DNA from: Isoetes engelmannii
Lineage: Eukaryota; Streptophyta; Lycopodiopsida; Isoetales; Isoetaceae
Assembly (NCBI GenBank): GCA_011763485.2
Contig: JAANSK020111127.1
Span: forward strand, 1-64,000
Direction: 5' to 3'
Length of the DNA: 64,000 nt
The translations under genes and the position numbers were made by a program. Under the pieces are notes generated by a model. The model did not search any database. It saw nothing but the letters and a program-made list of their open reading frames with translations, and was not told the origin of the DNA. Below, one piece after another: positions 1 through 8,059 of the stretch (positions within the stretch are counted from its first letter, which is position 1; each line of letters begins with the position of its first letter).

Positions 1-27
1 CGGTGCATACCGCGTCATCTTGTTCAT
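1..27 (-). CDS. Start of a gene running off the left edge
   Basis: An ATG lies 5 bp after the stop codon of the next minus-strand gene, with a purine-rich GAGGATGAAG upstream. The only readable residues are MNKMTRYAP. The spacing suggests an operon with the coiled-coil gene. Nothing can be said about function. Confidence 0.35.
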
Positions 28-31
28 GGCT

Positions 32-1084
32 TCATCCTCTCAAGGTTTGAAGCCTCCGAGAAAGACGGGGCGGTTCAGTCAGCCGGATCATCGGACGCCG
101 GCCCCATGCGTCAGTGAGCGACTTCCCCAACGGCTTGGCCTCCCGCTTCGCGATCGGGATCAGCACTTCCGGCGCCGGCACCGCTTCAGACCGCAGCTTG
201 GCTTCAGCGGTCGCGACCGCCTTCTCCTGTTCTTCCCGAGCGGCCCGCATGTGTTCCCTCTCGAGCGCACGACGTTCCAGCTCGGCCGCTGTCACCTCGG
301 TAGCCTCAACCGCCGGGCCTTCCGCCGCCGGCGCAACCGCAGCCGCTTTCGCGGCCTGGGCAGCCTCGGCTTCAGCCAGGGCCTTCCTTTCCGCCAGCAC
401 TCGCTCTGCCCTGATCTTCGCCTGGGTCTTGGCTTTGGCCGCCAGCGCTTCTTGAGCGATCCGCTCTTGGCGTAGCTGCTCGCCGCGGGCTTTCTCGGCT
501 GCAATCCGTTCCGCTTCTGCCTTCTCCGCGGCCGCCTGTTGTTCGGCCGCCTCACGCTGCGCCAGTTCTGCGATGCGCTCCGCCTCGGCGCGCCGGGATG
601 CTTCCGCCTGCTGCCGCTGTTCAGCCGCGACCCGCTGTTCTTCCAGGATGCGGGCCTGACGAGCGAATGCCTCACGTGAAGCCGCATCCCGCGCTGCTGC
701 TTCGTTGCGGGCGTCGACCAGGATCGCTTCGATCTCCGCGGCCCGAACCATCGCCCGGGCATCGGGCACCCCCGGCCGGACGGTCTGGATGTCCAGCCGG
801 GCCCGATCGAGCGCGATCCCCGACGCGGCCATACGCTCCCGGGCACGCAGGCATGAGGCTTCGAGCTGCCGCTCGAGCAGCTGACGCCGCTCCGGCGTCT
901 CCTCGTCCTCCCAGGCGGCCTCATAGTCGACCAGCAACCCGTTCAGTTCGAGTGCATGCGGGTTGTCGATGTGCGTCGCGGCAACGCGGCACTGGGCCAC
1001 CAGTTCACGGTCCTTGGCTGCCTGCAGCGGGCTGACGCCGACCGCCAGCAAGGACGCGGCCGCCAGAATTCGGAAGGGCTTCAT
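32..1084 (-). CDS. Exported alanine/glutamate-rich coiled-coil protein
   Basis: The 350-residue protein starts with a signal peptide (MKPFRILAAASLLAVGVSPLQA), which supports this start over upstream in-frame codons. Residues about 125-300 are an almost unbroken charged, Ala/Glu/Arg-rich stretch (repeats like AEAERIA and EKARGEQLRQE) typical of a long periplasmic coiled coil, similar in character to TolA domain II. The C-terminal 50 residues are basic and proline-containing. No enzymatic motif is seen. A GGATACCG box lies just upstream. Such proteins often bridge membranes or act as envelope scaffolds, but no family name can be given safely. Confidence 0.7.
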   Translation of the reverse strand: MKPFRILAAASLLAVGVSPLQAAKDRELVAQCRVAATHIDNPHALELNGLLVDYEAAWEDEETPERRQLLERQLEASCLRARERMAASGIALDRARLDIQTVRPGVPDARAMVRAAEIEAILVDARNEAAARDAASREAFARQARILEEQRVAAEQRQQAEASRRAEAERIAELAQREAAEQQAAAEKAEAERIAAEKARGEQLRQERIAQEALAAKAKTQAKIRAERVLAERKALAEAEAAQAAKAAAVAPAAEGPAVEATEVTAAELERRALEREHMRAAREEQEKAVATAEAKLRSEAVPAPEVLIPIAKREAKPLGKSLTDAWGRRPMIRLTEPPRLSRRLQTLRG

Positions 1085-1110
1085 CGGGCATCTCGTTTGA
1101 ATACCCATGA

Positions 1111-1120
1111 CGGTATCCGC
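1111..1120 (-). promoter_or_regulatory. GGATACCG promoter-like box
   Basis: GCGGATACCG on the minus strand lies 27 nt before the coiled-coil gene. The same box precedes many genes in this window (for example before 4461, 23819, 32947, 55187, 57205, 62442) at 24-48 nt, fitting a -10 element recognised by the host or a plasmid-encoded factor. No convincing -35 partner is seen. Confidence 0.4.
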
Positions 1121-1159
1121 CTCCGTAAACTGTGAATCCGCCTGTTCGAGTCGCCCCCG

Positions 1160-1975
1160 ATGAAGTCGCTTGCGCATGAAGCCGCCGCCGTTCTGTTGCG
1201 CAACGCCCGGGAGATGGAGGACATCCGTTCGGACCTCACCACCGACATCGAGATCAACGCGTTCGTTGGCCACGAGCTCACCCGTGTGCCGAACTACCTC
1301 CTTCCACTGGGTGGCGAAATCCAGCGCCAAACGCTCCTCAGCAGCCCCGAGCTGCTCCTGACCGACATCAAGCTGCCGGCCACTTCCTTCACGATCGAGT
1401 TCAACGTCAGCGAGTCCGGATTCCAGATCGAGGACACACCCAGGCACGTTCTGCCGTCCTTCGTCCGCCTGGCTCTGGTCCAGCAGCTGACCGATCCCCG
1501 ACTCTTCCGCATCTGGGAACCGCTGATCGCCGGCGCACTTCCGAAAGGCGAGGTGCTGAGCCCCGACAGCCTGCTGGTGGTCACGGTCAGTCGAGTCAGC
1601 GACCCGGGCGCCGAGTTCACGATCGCCAACCACGGCTGGATCTTGGGATGGGCCGGCGCGCTGATCGATCTTCAACAGGCTCCGTTCCGGATCTACGAGC
1701 AGCAGACCCCGCGAGGCAACTACCTGGCCAACACCATGGACATCACCCCGGTGACCATGGGCTACATCGGCAACCAGACGCTCGGCCGCATGCTCGAGAC
1801 CGTCGACGTTCAACACGAGCTGGCGCGCGAATACGCGCTGGAAGTGATCGCCGCCATCGACCTCGGCTTTGCCCACGCGAACGGGAAGGCCGATCTCCGC
1901 CGAGACCCCTCCGGCGATCGGCATCTCTGGCGTGCCGGCAAGGGTCCGCGCCTGCCGACCCGGTTGTTGAGCTGA
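1160..1975 (+). CDS. Hypothetical protein, divergent from coiled-coil gene
   Basis: Encodes 271 residues from an ATG preceded by a purine-poor region. It is acidic to neutral, without signal peptide or clear transmembrane helix. The strand is preferred over the overlapping minus frame because the composition is protein-like (regular hydrophobic pattern, few Arg/Pro runs) and the minus-strand gene starts cleanly at 1084. No motif was recognised. It is followed about 57 bp later by the tRNA-like gene and Pth2, so it may share a transcript with them. Confidence 0.65.
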   Translation: MKSLAHEAAAVLLRNAREMEDIRSDLTTDIEINAFVGHELTRVPNYLLPLGGEIQRQTLLSSPELLLTDIKLPATSFTIEFNVSESGFQIEDTPRHVLPSFVRLALVQQLTDPRLFRIWEPLIAGALPKGEVLSPDSLLVVTVSRVSDPGAEFTIANHGWILGWAGALIDLQQAPFRIYEQQTPRGNYLANTMDITPVTMGYIGNQTLGRMLETVDVQHELAREYALEVIAAIDLGFAHANGKADLRRDPSGDRHLWRAGKGPRLPTRLLS

Positions 1976-2032
1976 TCCACCGAATCAGGCTGGATACCGG
2001 TTGGGGGCCGTGGTATTGTCTTTTGGCACAAT

Positions 2033-2110
2033 GGCCCTGAAGCTCAACTGGTAGAGCATCCAGCGTAATGAACTGGACGGTTGCGAGTTCGAACCTCGTC
2101 AGCGCCACCA
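2033..2110 (+). tRNA. tRNA-like gene, anticodon uncertain
   Basis: The segment has a seven-base acceptor with one mismatch, GCTC...GAGC D-arm, a clean T-arm (GCGAG-TTCGAAC-CTCGT) and encoded ACCA. The anticodon stem TCCAG/CTGGA encloses nine bases (CGTAATGAA); allowing a C-A pair gives a seven-base loop with AAT after T33, an anticodon bacteria normally avoid. A GGATACCGG box lies 33 nt upstream. It is the only tRNA-like gene on the plus strand and outside the main array, and may be degenerate. Confidence 0.6.
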
Positions 2111-2197
2111 ATTCAAGAGTGATGAGAGAGAAGAAAGTGGGATACGACCGCATCCACGCGATGAAGCATTGACCGCTCGCAGGCCTGCCCTGCACGG

Positions 2198-2686
2198 TTG
2201 TCACCGACGCTTCCTGCGACCACGCCTGGTCGCATTGCCGGCCTTCCCCTGGCCGGTTGCCCCGAACTGGGGCCGCTCTCTGATTCGCCTCCCCGTACAT
2301 CGCCGGCCATTGATGCCGACCTGTACAGCTACGCCATCCTTCGCGCCGACCTCGAGATGCCTCCGGGCAAGCTCGCGGCTCAGGCTGCCCACGCGCACGC
2401 CCAGACCCTGATCGCGTACCTGCTCCGGCATCCGGAGCAGGCGGGCGCGTTTCACGCGGCCGGCACCAGCGGCACCCGCATCGTCCTGCTCGCCAAGAAC
2501 GAGTCCCAGCTGCTGAAAGCCTTCGATGAGGCCCAGCGGCTCGATCTCCCCTGCGCGCTGTTCACCGACAGCGGCCACGTCCTTCCGCCGCACTTTGACG
2601 GTAACCCCATCGTGACGGGACTCGGCCTTGGGCCGGCTTCCCGCGACGTCCTGCGCCCGATCACCCGCAGGTTTTCCCTTGCGTGA
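2198..2686 (+). CDS. Peptidyl-tRNA hydrolase, type 2 (Pth2/PTH2 family)
   Basis: Pth2 releases tRNA from peptidyl-tRNA that drops off ribosomes. Signature motifs are visible: MPPGKLAAQAAHAHAQ (family pattern K/P-x-GKxAAQxAHA) about residue 54, TRIVLLAKNESQL, then LFTDSGHVLPPH and TGLGLGPASRD matching the family's D-x-G-x-T and IGP elements. Pth2 is usual in archaea and eukaryotes and occurs patchily in bacteria and phages. The annotated start is a TTG without a clear Shine-Dalgarno; the core fold starts near residue 41, so the true start is uncertain. It lies just downstream of a tRNA-like gene on a plasmid that carries a large tRNA array, which fits a tRNA-recycling role. Confidence 0.8.
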   Translation: MSPTLPATTPGRIAGLPLAGCPELGPLSDSPPRTSPAIDADLYSYAILRADLEMPPGKLAAQAAHAHAQTLIAYLLRHPEQAGAFHAAGTSGTRIVLLAKNESQLLKAFDEAQRLDLPCALFTDSGHVLPPHFDGNPIVTGLGLGPASRDVLRPITRRFSLA

Positions 2687-2723
2687 TCGACCCCGGCCCG
2701 ACGGCCATTACAGGAGCTTCCCC

Positions 2724-3008
2724 ATGACCACCACCCACTATCCCTTCACCACCCGCGAGACCTACCTCCAGTGGCGCGCTGACTGGCGCCGGTCCTATGC
2801 CGAGCTGAGTCAGCAGATCCGCGACAACAAGCACGCCCTCAAGAAGGATCAGCGCGAGAACGCCGGTTACGACCAGGCGCGCTACCAGGCCCAGCGCCTG
2901 TTCCTCCGCAACGAGGCGACCGCCATGCTCTACGACCGTCACCAGGCGAAGGCCGCGGCCGGCCGTCTTCGCGCCGAGACCCTCGCTTCCCGGCAGCAGG
3001 CCGCCTGA
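2724..3008 (+). CDS. Small conserved-looking hypothetical protein
   Basis: Encodes 94 residues. ATG at 2724 follows CAGGAGC with good spacing, so this start is preferred to longer in-frame options. The protein is highly charged and helical (RETYLQWRADWRRSYAEL, DNKHALKKDQRE), rich in Arg, Gln and Ala, soluble. It overlaps the next gene by one base (TGATG), implying translational coupling. No function recognised. Confidence 0.7.
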   Translation: MTTTHYPFTTRETYLQWRADWRRSYAELSQQIRDNKHALKKDQRENAGYDQARYQAQRLFLRNEATAMLYDRHQAKAAAGRLRAETLASRQQAA

Positions 3009-3523
3009 TGGACTTCGCGCACCTCACCCACGACGACTTCGATCCCTGGGCGGTCCCGCTGACGCCGGCCGCGATCGCCGAACTGACCCGGATCGAAGAG
3101 CAGCTCGATCACTACCGGTCCCGTCTGAACGACAACATCCAGCAGATGCACACGCTCCGGCTGCAGACCCGCGAGGAGGCGGGTCTGCCGTCGACCCGCA
3201 GCATCTACACCCCGCAGTTCGACCCCCGCGCGGGATGTCGTTTCGAGGGATTCGCACGAAATGGCGACCTTCTCTACTCCGGCCAGATCTGGTTCCGGGG
3301 GGAGTGCGACAGCTTCGGAAAGGAGGATTGCGACCCGCTGCCCGGACACCTCCTGGGGCGTGGGCAGGACGATATCCGGGTCTTTTTCAGCGAGGAAGCG
3401 GCCCGGCTGCGTATGGCGGAAGAGGAGCGCAGCCGGGCCGCAGAGGAGGAATGCAGGGCGGCGGACGAGCTTCGCGATCGCGATACCTACCTCCGACTGC
3501 AGGCGAAGTTCGGAAGTGTCTAG
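3008..3523 (+). CDS. Hypothetical protein coupled to the preceding gene
   Basis: Encodes 171 residues; its ATG overlaps the stop of the preceding gene. The middle has a possible small beta-rich segment (CRFEGFARNGDLLYSGQIWFRGECDSF) with cysteines; the C-terminus is a charged helix with Glu/Arg repeats. No signal peptide or membrane segment. Function unknown. Confidence 0.65.
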   Translation: MDFAHLTHDDFDPWAVPLTPAAIAELTRIEEQLDHYRSRLNDNIQQMHTLRLQTREEAGLPSTRSIYTPQFDPRAGCRFEGFARNGDLLYSGQIWFRGECDSFGKEDCDPLPGHLLGRGQDDIRVFFSEEAARLRMAEEERSRAAEEECRAADELRDRDTYLRLQAKFGSV

Positions 3524-3583
3524 CCCGTGTCCCGGACGGCCGACCCGGCGAGCTCGATTCCGAGGCGTCGGGTTGTGCCTGGA

Positions 3584-3698
3584 CTGATACGACTATGTGA
3601 TACGAGTCATCTAATACGGGATGCTCGTATCAATCGCTGAACACCGTATTGATACGTCGCATCTGATACGAGTTGCGTGATACGAGATGGTCGTATCA
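3584..3698. repeat. Cluster of TGATACGA repeats between convergent genes
   Basis: About eight copies of TGATACGA or its complement TCGTATCA lie here, several spaced 13-14 bp apart (for example 3585, 3598, 3612). The string TGATACGACTATGTGATAC is repeated exactly upstream of parA at 34242. Because the cluster lies between two convergent genes it is unlikely to be a promoter operator, and it may be an accessory partition (centromere) site. Confidence 0.6.
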
Positions 3699-4124
3699 GT
3701 GCAACTGGTTCGGCGTCTCGTTGCCGATGAACCGCAGCTTCACCTGGTCAAGGGCGCAGATCGGAATCTCGACCTGCGCTGCCTTCTGGATCATCCGGTC
3801 CACCATCAGGATCTTGAGACTGGCCCGGGGGCCGCCATCAGGCAGCATGCCTCGCTGGGTCATCGAGATCTCCACGACCTCCCCTCGCAAGAGATGAACC
3901 TCGTCAACGTCGACCTCGATGATCCGGCCCATGAAGTTGAAACGAAGCTCGTAGAGGAACGCTTCCTTGATCGGCTCAAGGGAGGGGTGCTGGGTGATGT
4001 CGACCAACCCATCGCCGTCGTGATTCGCGAGCGCCTCATCGCTGAGCGCCTGGCAGATCGTGTCGTTCTGATCGATCAGAACCAGCAGGCGCTTCTTGAG
4101 CTCGGCCATGTCAGGCGTCTTCAC
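3696..4124 (-). CDS. Hypothetical protein
   Basis: Encodes 142 residues starting at a GTG behind GGGGGTGG; an alternative ATG at 4109 sits two bases after the upstream stop. The protein is acidic, with the segment GRIIEVDVDEVHLLRGEVVEISM suggesting a beta-rich fold. It overlaps the upstream membrane-protein gene by 14 bp. No motif recognised. Confidence 0.6.
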   Translation of the reverse strand: MKTPDMAELKKRLLVLIDQNDTICQALSDEALANHDGDGLVDITQHPSLEPIKEAFLYELRFNFMGRIIEVDVDEVHLLRGEVVEISMTQRGMLPDGGPRASLKILMVDRMIQKAAQVEIPICALDQVKLRFIGNETPNQLH

Positions 4125-4461
4125 TGGCCACCCCCTGGGTTACGGCACGGATGCTCTTCGGGATGGGGTATGCCGTGCTCAGCACCCCGATCACACAGCC
4201 AACCGCCAGGCTCCCCATGATCGCGAACCCGCGCCAGGTGGCGCCCCCCGTGGCATCGTCGGCCGTCGGGCCGCCCGCCAGCAGGTAGGCATTCAATCCC
4301 AGCCAGGCCGCCCAGACGATCCAGCCGAACCGAATCTGCCGGATAGACGGGAAAACGCCGACCATGACGACCACCATGGCGCACGTCAGCATCATCGCCA
4401 TGCTCTCGGAGGGCACGTTCAGATACGAGTGCAGGATTGCGAGGATGTGTTCTTGGTTCAT
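4111..4461 (-). CDS. Small inner-membrane protein
   Basis: Encodes 116 residues with three likely membrane helices (MMLTCAMVVVMVGVF, GWIVWAAWLGLNAYLLAG, GFAIMGSLAVGCVIGVL). A GATACCGCC box lies about 30 nt before the ATG, as for many genes here. It is in a minus-strand run with other small membrane proteins and rdgC. Function unknown. Confidence 0.65.
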   Translation of the reverse strand: MNQEHILAILHSYLNVPSESMAMMLTCAMVVVMVGVFPSIRQIRFGWIVWAAWLGLNAYLLAGGPTADDATGGATWRGFAIMGSLAVGCVIGVLSTAYPIPKSIRAVTQGVASEDA

Positions 4462-4557
4462 AGGGCGCCCTGGTTCTTGTCGAGGGCGGTATCTCGCGTG
4501 AACCGACTCCCCAGGATCAGCGCCAGGATCTCTGGCGCGACGTCCCGCTGCTGGGGA

Positions 4558-4968
4558 TCAACCACCCCAGGTGATCCGCCAGCGCCCCAGCCAGGACGAT
4601 TCACCGCCCACCACCGCAGCTTCCTCCCGCATCCGCTGCCGATGCCGCCACTGGGACAGCCGGTTCATGCTGACCTGCAGCGGCGATTCGCCCTCGTAGT
4701 CCGGAACGACATGCTCCCGCGACCACTCGACCCGCCAGTGCGTGATCAGCGCGTAGGAGACCCCGAACCAGAACCCGATGAACACCTGGGCCAACAGGAA
4801 GCCGTTGACCATCGGGGTGAACGCGATCAGCAGGCCAGCCAGCAGCGTGAAGAACCCGGTGAACATCAGCAGCACCAGGGCCAGCCCCAGTGCGGCCTGA
4901 ACCTCGAACATCAGGTCGTCGTTGCGGCGAAGGGCCGTGAGGCCCTCCCCCGTGATGATCGGCCACAT
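4558..4968 (-). CDS. Membrane protein in the rdgC operon
   Basis: ATG at 4968 is preferred to the overlapping GTG at 4974 because GGGAG lies at proper spacing. The 136-residue product has two long hydrophobic helices (VQAALGLALVLLMFTGFFTLL and VNGFLLAQVFIGFWFGVSYAL) followed by a basic, cytoplasmic-type tail with WSREHVVPDYEGE. It begins 5 bp after rdgC's stop, so it is cotranscribed. Function unknown. Confidence 0.65.
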   Translation of the reverse strand: MWPIITGEGLTALRRNDDLMFEVQAALGLALVLLMFTGFFTLLAGLLIAFTPMVNGFLLAQVFIGFWFGVSYALITHWRVEWSREHVVPDYEGESPLQVSMNRLSQWRHRQRMREEAAVVGGESSWLGRWRITWGG

Positions 4969-4973
4969 GGCCA

Positions 4974-5867
4974 CTACTCCCGGAAGCCCAGGGCGTCGGA
5001 CAGGCCGTTGACGATGCCCTGCAGCGCGTAGGTGGTCAGCCGGAAGTCGGCTTCGAACAGCATCGCCGCATCCTTCTCGCCCGCCTCCTCTGCCGATTCC
5101 GGCTCCATGTACCGGATGCCCTTGATCTGCATCTTGTCGGTCAGGGTGAACTCGGCCGCATCGTTCCAGGTCAGGGCGAGCTTGCTGACGGTCTTGCCCA
5201 TCTCGACGTGGGTCGTCACTTCGGTGCAGCCCACGATGTCGTGACGAGCGAACTTCACCGTCGCCTTCTTGCCGTCGGAGCTGACCATCTCGGCGCTCTC
5301 TCCGATGCCCATCTTCGGGCCGGCCTTGCCGCTCACCAGCCACTTGGCCATCAGCGACGCCGGCGAGATCTCGCCATCCGGCATCGAGATCTTCAGGCTG
5401 CCGTCCAGGTGATCGCGCAGCATCGCGGTGATCTCGTCGGCCTTCTTCGCCGACGTCGTGTCGATCGCCAGGTAGCCGTTCATGGCGTCGATCCAGACCC
5501 GCGTCTCGTCGAGCTTGGTCATCGCCTTGGCCAGCAGTTCGCTGAGCACCTTGTCCTTCAGATCACGGAGCTGCTTGCGGCCGGGCTTGAAGCCCTGGAC
5601 CTTCTCCAGGTTGTCGGCCTCGGCCTTGATCGCACGGCGCAGGGCGCTCGAGGGGATGACCTTGGTCTCGATGCCGGCGCAGAACAGCATCTGCTTCTCG
5701 GTCGAGAACACGAATTCCCCGCCCGGGCCAACCGGCACCCAACCCCGGCTCGAGGACTGCAGGGCGGACGGGGCAACCAGCCGATGCTGCATCAGGATCT
5801 CTTCCAGCTTGCCCGGGGTGTAACCGAACTCGCCGTCCAGCTTGTACAGGGTCAGATTTTTCAGCAT
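4974..5867 (-). CDS. rdgC: RdgC, recombination-associated nucleoid protein
   Basis: RdgC forms a ring around duplex DNA and restrains RecA-mediated recombination; plasmid copies are known in IncA/C-type and other elements. The 297-residue length matches the family (about 300). Family-like segments include the start MLKNLTLYKLDGEFGYTPGK (F-x-N-L at the N-terminus), GWVPVGP, EKQMLFCAGIETKVIPSSAL and the C-terminal ADFRLTTYALQGIVNGLSDALG. It has an excellent Shine-Dalgarno (AGGAGG) and the shared GTCAACAA leader with a GAGGCT/AGCCTC hairpin. Confidence 0.93.
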   Translation of the reverse strand: MLKNLTLYKLDGEFGYTPGKLEEILMQHRLVAPSALQSSSRGWVPVGPGGEFVFSTEKQMLFCAGIETKVIPSSALRRAIKAEADNLEKVQGFKPGRKQLRDLKDKVLSELLAKAMTKLDETRVWIDAMNGYLAIDTTSAKKADEITAMLRDHLDGSLKISMPDGEISPASLMAKWLVSGKAGPKMGIGESAEMVSSDGKKATVKFARHDIVGCTEVTTHVEMGKTVSKLALTWNDAAEFTLTDKMQIKGIRYMEPESAEEAGEKDAAMLFEADFRLTTYALQGIVNGLSDALGFRE

Positions 5868-5902
5868 GACGCACCTCCTGAGGCTGAGCCTCGTTGTTGA
5901 CG
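5868..5902 (-). promoter_or_regulatory. rdgC 5' leader: GTCAACAA, hairpin, SD
   Basis: Reading the minus strand, CGTCAACAAC is followed by the small hairpin GAGGCT-C-AGCCTC and then AGGAGG. The same architecture (GTCAACAA, GGGC/GCCC-type hairpin, SD) precedes dnaB and the genes at 33727 and 57430, suggesting a common post-transcriptional or initiation signal. Confidence 0.45.
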
Positions 5903-5930
5903 AAATGGGGTTGAGATCTGCGATAGGTCT

Positions 5931-6365
5931 TCAGGGAGTCGCCGTCTTGCGGCGCCAGAACAGCTCGAAGATCAGGAACAGGAACATCGCCAGCTCGAGC
6001 ATCGACAGGGTGGTTCGCAGGGGGCCATCGACAGACCCACCGGGCAGCAGAATCCCGATCGCGTCGAGAAAGACGCTGCCGGTGGAATACGCCAGCACCA
6101 GGCGCAGGCATCGCGGACCAAAGGCCGCCAGCAGACCGAACTGGATCAAGAACATCGCGGCAATGCCCATGGCCGGTGCTTCCGGGTTCTGCCAGCGCAA
6201 ACCGCACATCAGCGCGCCCGCCCCCATGAACACCGGCACATGCCAGCGCCGGCTGTTCAGATGGCTGAATGTCACAGCGGGCCGGAACGTCATGACCCGC
6301 CACATCGTCCAGAGGTAGAACAGCCCGGCATTGCCGAGCGCCCTGAGCGCGTACGACAGGTTCAC
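5931..6365 (-). CDS. Integral membrane protein
   Basis: Encodes 144 residues with about four hydrophobic helices (AGLFYLWTMWRVM, VFMGAGALMCGL, IAAMFLIQFGLLAAFG, LELAMFLFLIFELFW). It starts with GTG overlapping the dnaB stop by 4 bp (GTGA), implying translational coupling. Function unknown. Confidence 0.65.
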   Translation of the reverse strand: MNLSYALRALGNAGLFYLWTMWRVMTFRPAVTFSHLNSRRWHVPVFMGAGALMCGLRWQNPEAPAMGIAAMFLIQFGLLAAFGPRCLRLVLAYSTGSVFLDAIGILLPGGSVDGPLRTTLSMLELAMFLFLIFELFWRRKTATP

Positions 6366-7759
6366 GCTGCGATCCCGGGCCTGAATCCGCCCGCAGCGCC
6401 ACGAACGGTGTTGCCGCCCTGCTGCATCGGCGTGATCACCTCGTGGTAGCCGTCACGTTCCGCACGGCTGAGCGGCTGGAACCGGGCGTACTGGAACTCG
6501 GCGCGCAGGTAGTCGGTGCCCGGCTCGACCTCGCGACCCTTGGCCATGATGATCTCGACCACGTTGGTGGCACTGTTCGGCGGCTGGCCTTCCTTCAGGA
6601 ACGAGGCCGCATGGCGCCACAGGAACACCACGAAATCGGCGTCCTGTTCGATCGAACCCGCTTCGCGAAGATCCGACAGCTGCGGACGGCGATTGCCATC
6701 ACGCTCGAGCTCGCGGTTCAGCTGGGCCAGCGCGACGATCGGGATCTGCAGGTTGATCGCCAGTCGCTTGAGGCCGCGGGAAATCCGCGCCACCTCCTCG
6801 GTGCGGTTCCGACCCGATCCGTTGTCGTCGCCGACCAGCTGCAGGTAGTCGACAATCAGCACCGAGGTGTTCTCACGCCGCTTCATCCGGCGGGCATGAG
6901 CCGAGATCGCGCCAAGGTCGTCGGAGCTGTAGTCCGTGTAGATCGGCAGCGTCGAGATCTTGGTCGCCGCTTCGGTCGCTTCGACCAGCACGCCCTCGGG
7001 ATCGAGCTGCTTGTGCAGATTGCGCAGCTTGCCGGCGTGAACGCCCTGGCGCGACACCATGCGGTTGACCATCTGGTCGCTCATCATTTCGAGCGACACG
7101 TAGTGGACCTTCTTGTTGCGACGGGCGTTGTGCTCGGCGATCTGCAGCGAGAACTGGGTCTTTCCGGTCGCCGGTCGGCCCGCGATGATCATCAGCTCGC
7201 CCGGGCGCAGACCACCCATGCGCTCGTCGATGTCCGGAAAGCCCGTGGTGATGTACATGTCCGGGCCTTCGGTCAGCATCCGCTGCTTGTTCTCGAACCA
7301 GGCGGCGATCGAGTCGCCCATCAGGATCGGGCCGCTGTTGCCGAGATCCGCGTCGAGGACATGCGACATCTCGCGCTCGATCATCGAGCGCAGCACTTCA
7401 CCGCTGACTTCCGACCGCAGAATCCCTTCCAGGCTCGCCCGCACCCGGCGGTCGAACGAGGACTGCTTGATGATCTGGGCGTATTCGGCCGCCACCGTCC
7501 GCTTGCGGGGTGCCGCCACCTGCAGGCTCGCCAGGTAGGCGCCGTCGAGACCGGACTTCACCGCCAGCACCTTCGAGTCCCAGCTGCGCAGCGTGCCGGT
7601 CTGGGATTCCTTGAGGATGCACGACCAGAGCGTCTGGTGGATCGCATCCATGAAATCGTCGGGCTTCAGCGGCGGCAACGTGTCCATCACGTCACGGTCG
7701 CGGATCACGCAGCCCAGCAGGGAGCGTTCGATCAGCAGCGGGTCGCTGTCATTGAGCAT
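6362..7759 (-). CDS. dnaB: DnaB-family replicative helicase
   Basis: DnaB is the hexameric ring helicase that unwinds DNA ahead of the replisome. The 465-residue product has the N-terminal DnaB_N domain (EEQ-like start PLLIERSLLGCVIRDRDVMD), a linker and a C-terminal RecA fold with Walker A GRPATGKT (about residue 193), Walker B VLIVDYLQL (about 309), and the DLREAGSIEQDADFVVFL motif. The length is typical. It is coupled to the next gene and carries the GTCAACAA leader. With the DUF1376-like genes upstream it forms a likely primosome module separate from RepA. Confidence 0.95.
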   Translation of the reverse strand: MLNDSDPLLIERSLLGCVIRDRDVMDTLPPLKPDDFMDAIHQTLWSCILKESQTGTLRSWDSKVLAVKSGLDGAYLASLQVAAPRKRTVAAEYAQIIKQSSFDRRVRASLEGILRSEVSGEVLRSMIEREMSHVLDADLGNSGPILMGDSIAAWFENKQRMLTEGPDMYITTGFPDIDERMGGLRPGELMIIAGRPATGKTQFSLQIAEHNARRNKKVHYVSLEMMSDQMVNRMVSRQGVHAGKLRNLHKQLDPEGVLVEATEAATKISTLPIYTDYSSDDLGAISAHARRMKRRENTSVLIVDYLQLVGDDNGSGRNRTEEVARISRGLKRLAINLQIPIVALAQLNRELERDGNRRPQLSDLREAGSIEQDADFVVFLWRHAASFLKEGQPPNSATNVVEIIMAKGREVEPGTDYLRAEFQYARFQPLSRAERDGYHEVITPMQQGGNTVRGAAGGFRPGIAA

Positions 7760-8059
7760 GCGAGAATTCTCCTCGGGCCTGAGCCCCTTGTTGACGGTTT
7801 GAATTGTCCCACTGTCCTGCGGATACCGTAAGCCTGTTTTCTGCTCTGCCAGTGCATCCCGTCGAACGGCGATATCCGCCTCTGACGGTTCCCCTGTTCG
7901 GGGTCAAACCCGCCAGACCGCCAGATTCCGCCCTGGGCGCGTTTTCGGCGCAGGGGGCTACCCATGCCACCCCCAAAGCCGTTCCGTGGCGCCTTGAGGC
8001 TCCCTGATGCCTCTCCGTCGATTTCGGGAGCCGACCGGCCGACCTGATTCCGACTCGAC
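7760..8059 (-). promoter_or_regulatory. dnaB upstream region and leader
   Basis: No gene is seen in this 300-bp gap. Next to dnaB the minus strand reads CCGTCAACAAGG, a GGGC-TCAG-GCCC hairpin and GAGGAG before the ATG, with GGGACAAT as a possible -10 above it (7800-7810). A CGGATACCGT box (7820-7829) is on the plus strand and CGATATCCG at 7871. The remainder, near the DUF1376 gene's end, is GC-rich without features. Confidence 0.45.

Noticed and set aside
32-1924. 630-residue reading of the coiled-coil gene
   Set aside because: The signal peptide at 1084 marks the real start and the extra part opposes another gene.
6443-7831. Long open frame opposite dnaB
   Set aside because: It mirrors dnaB on the other strand, has Arg/His-rich composition and no motif; a GC-rich shadow.
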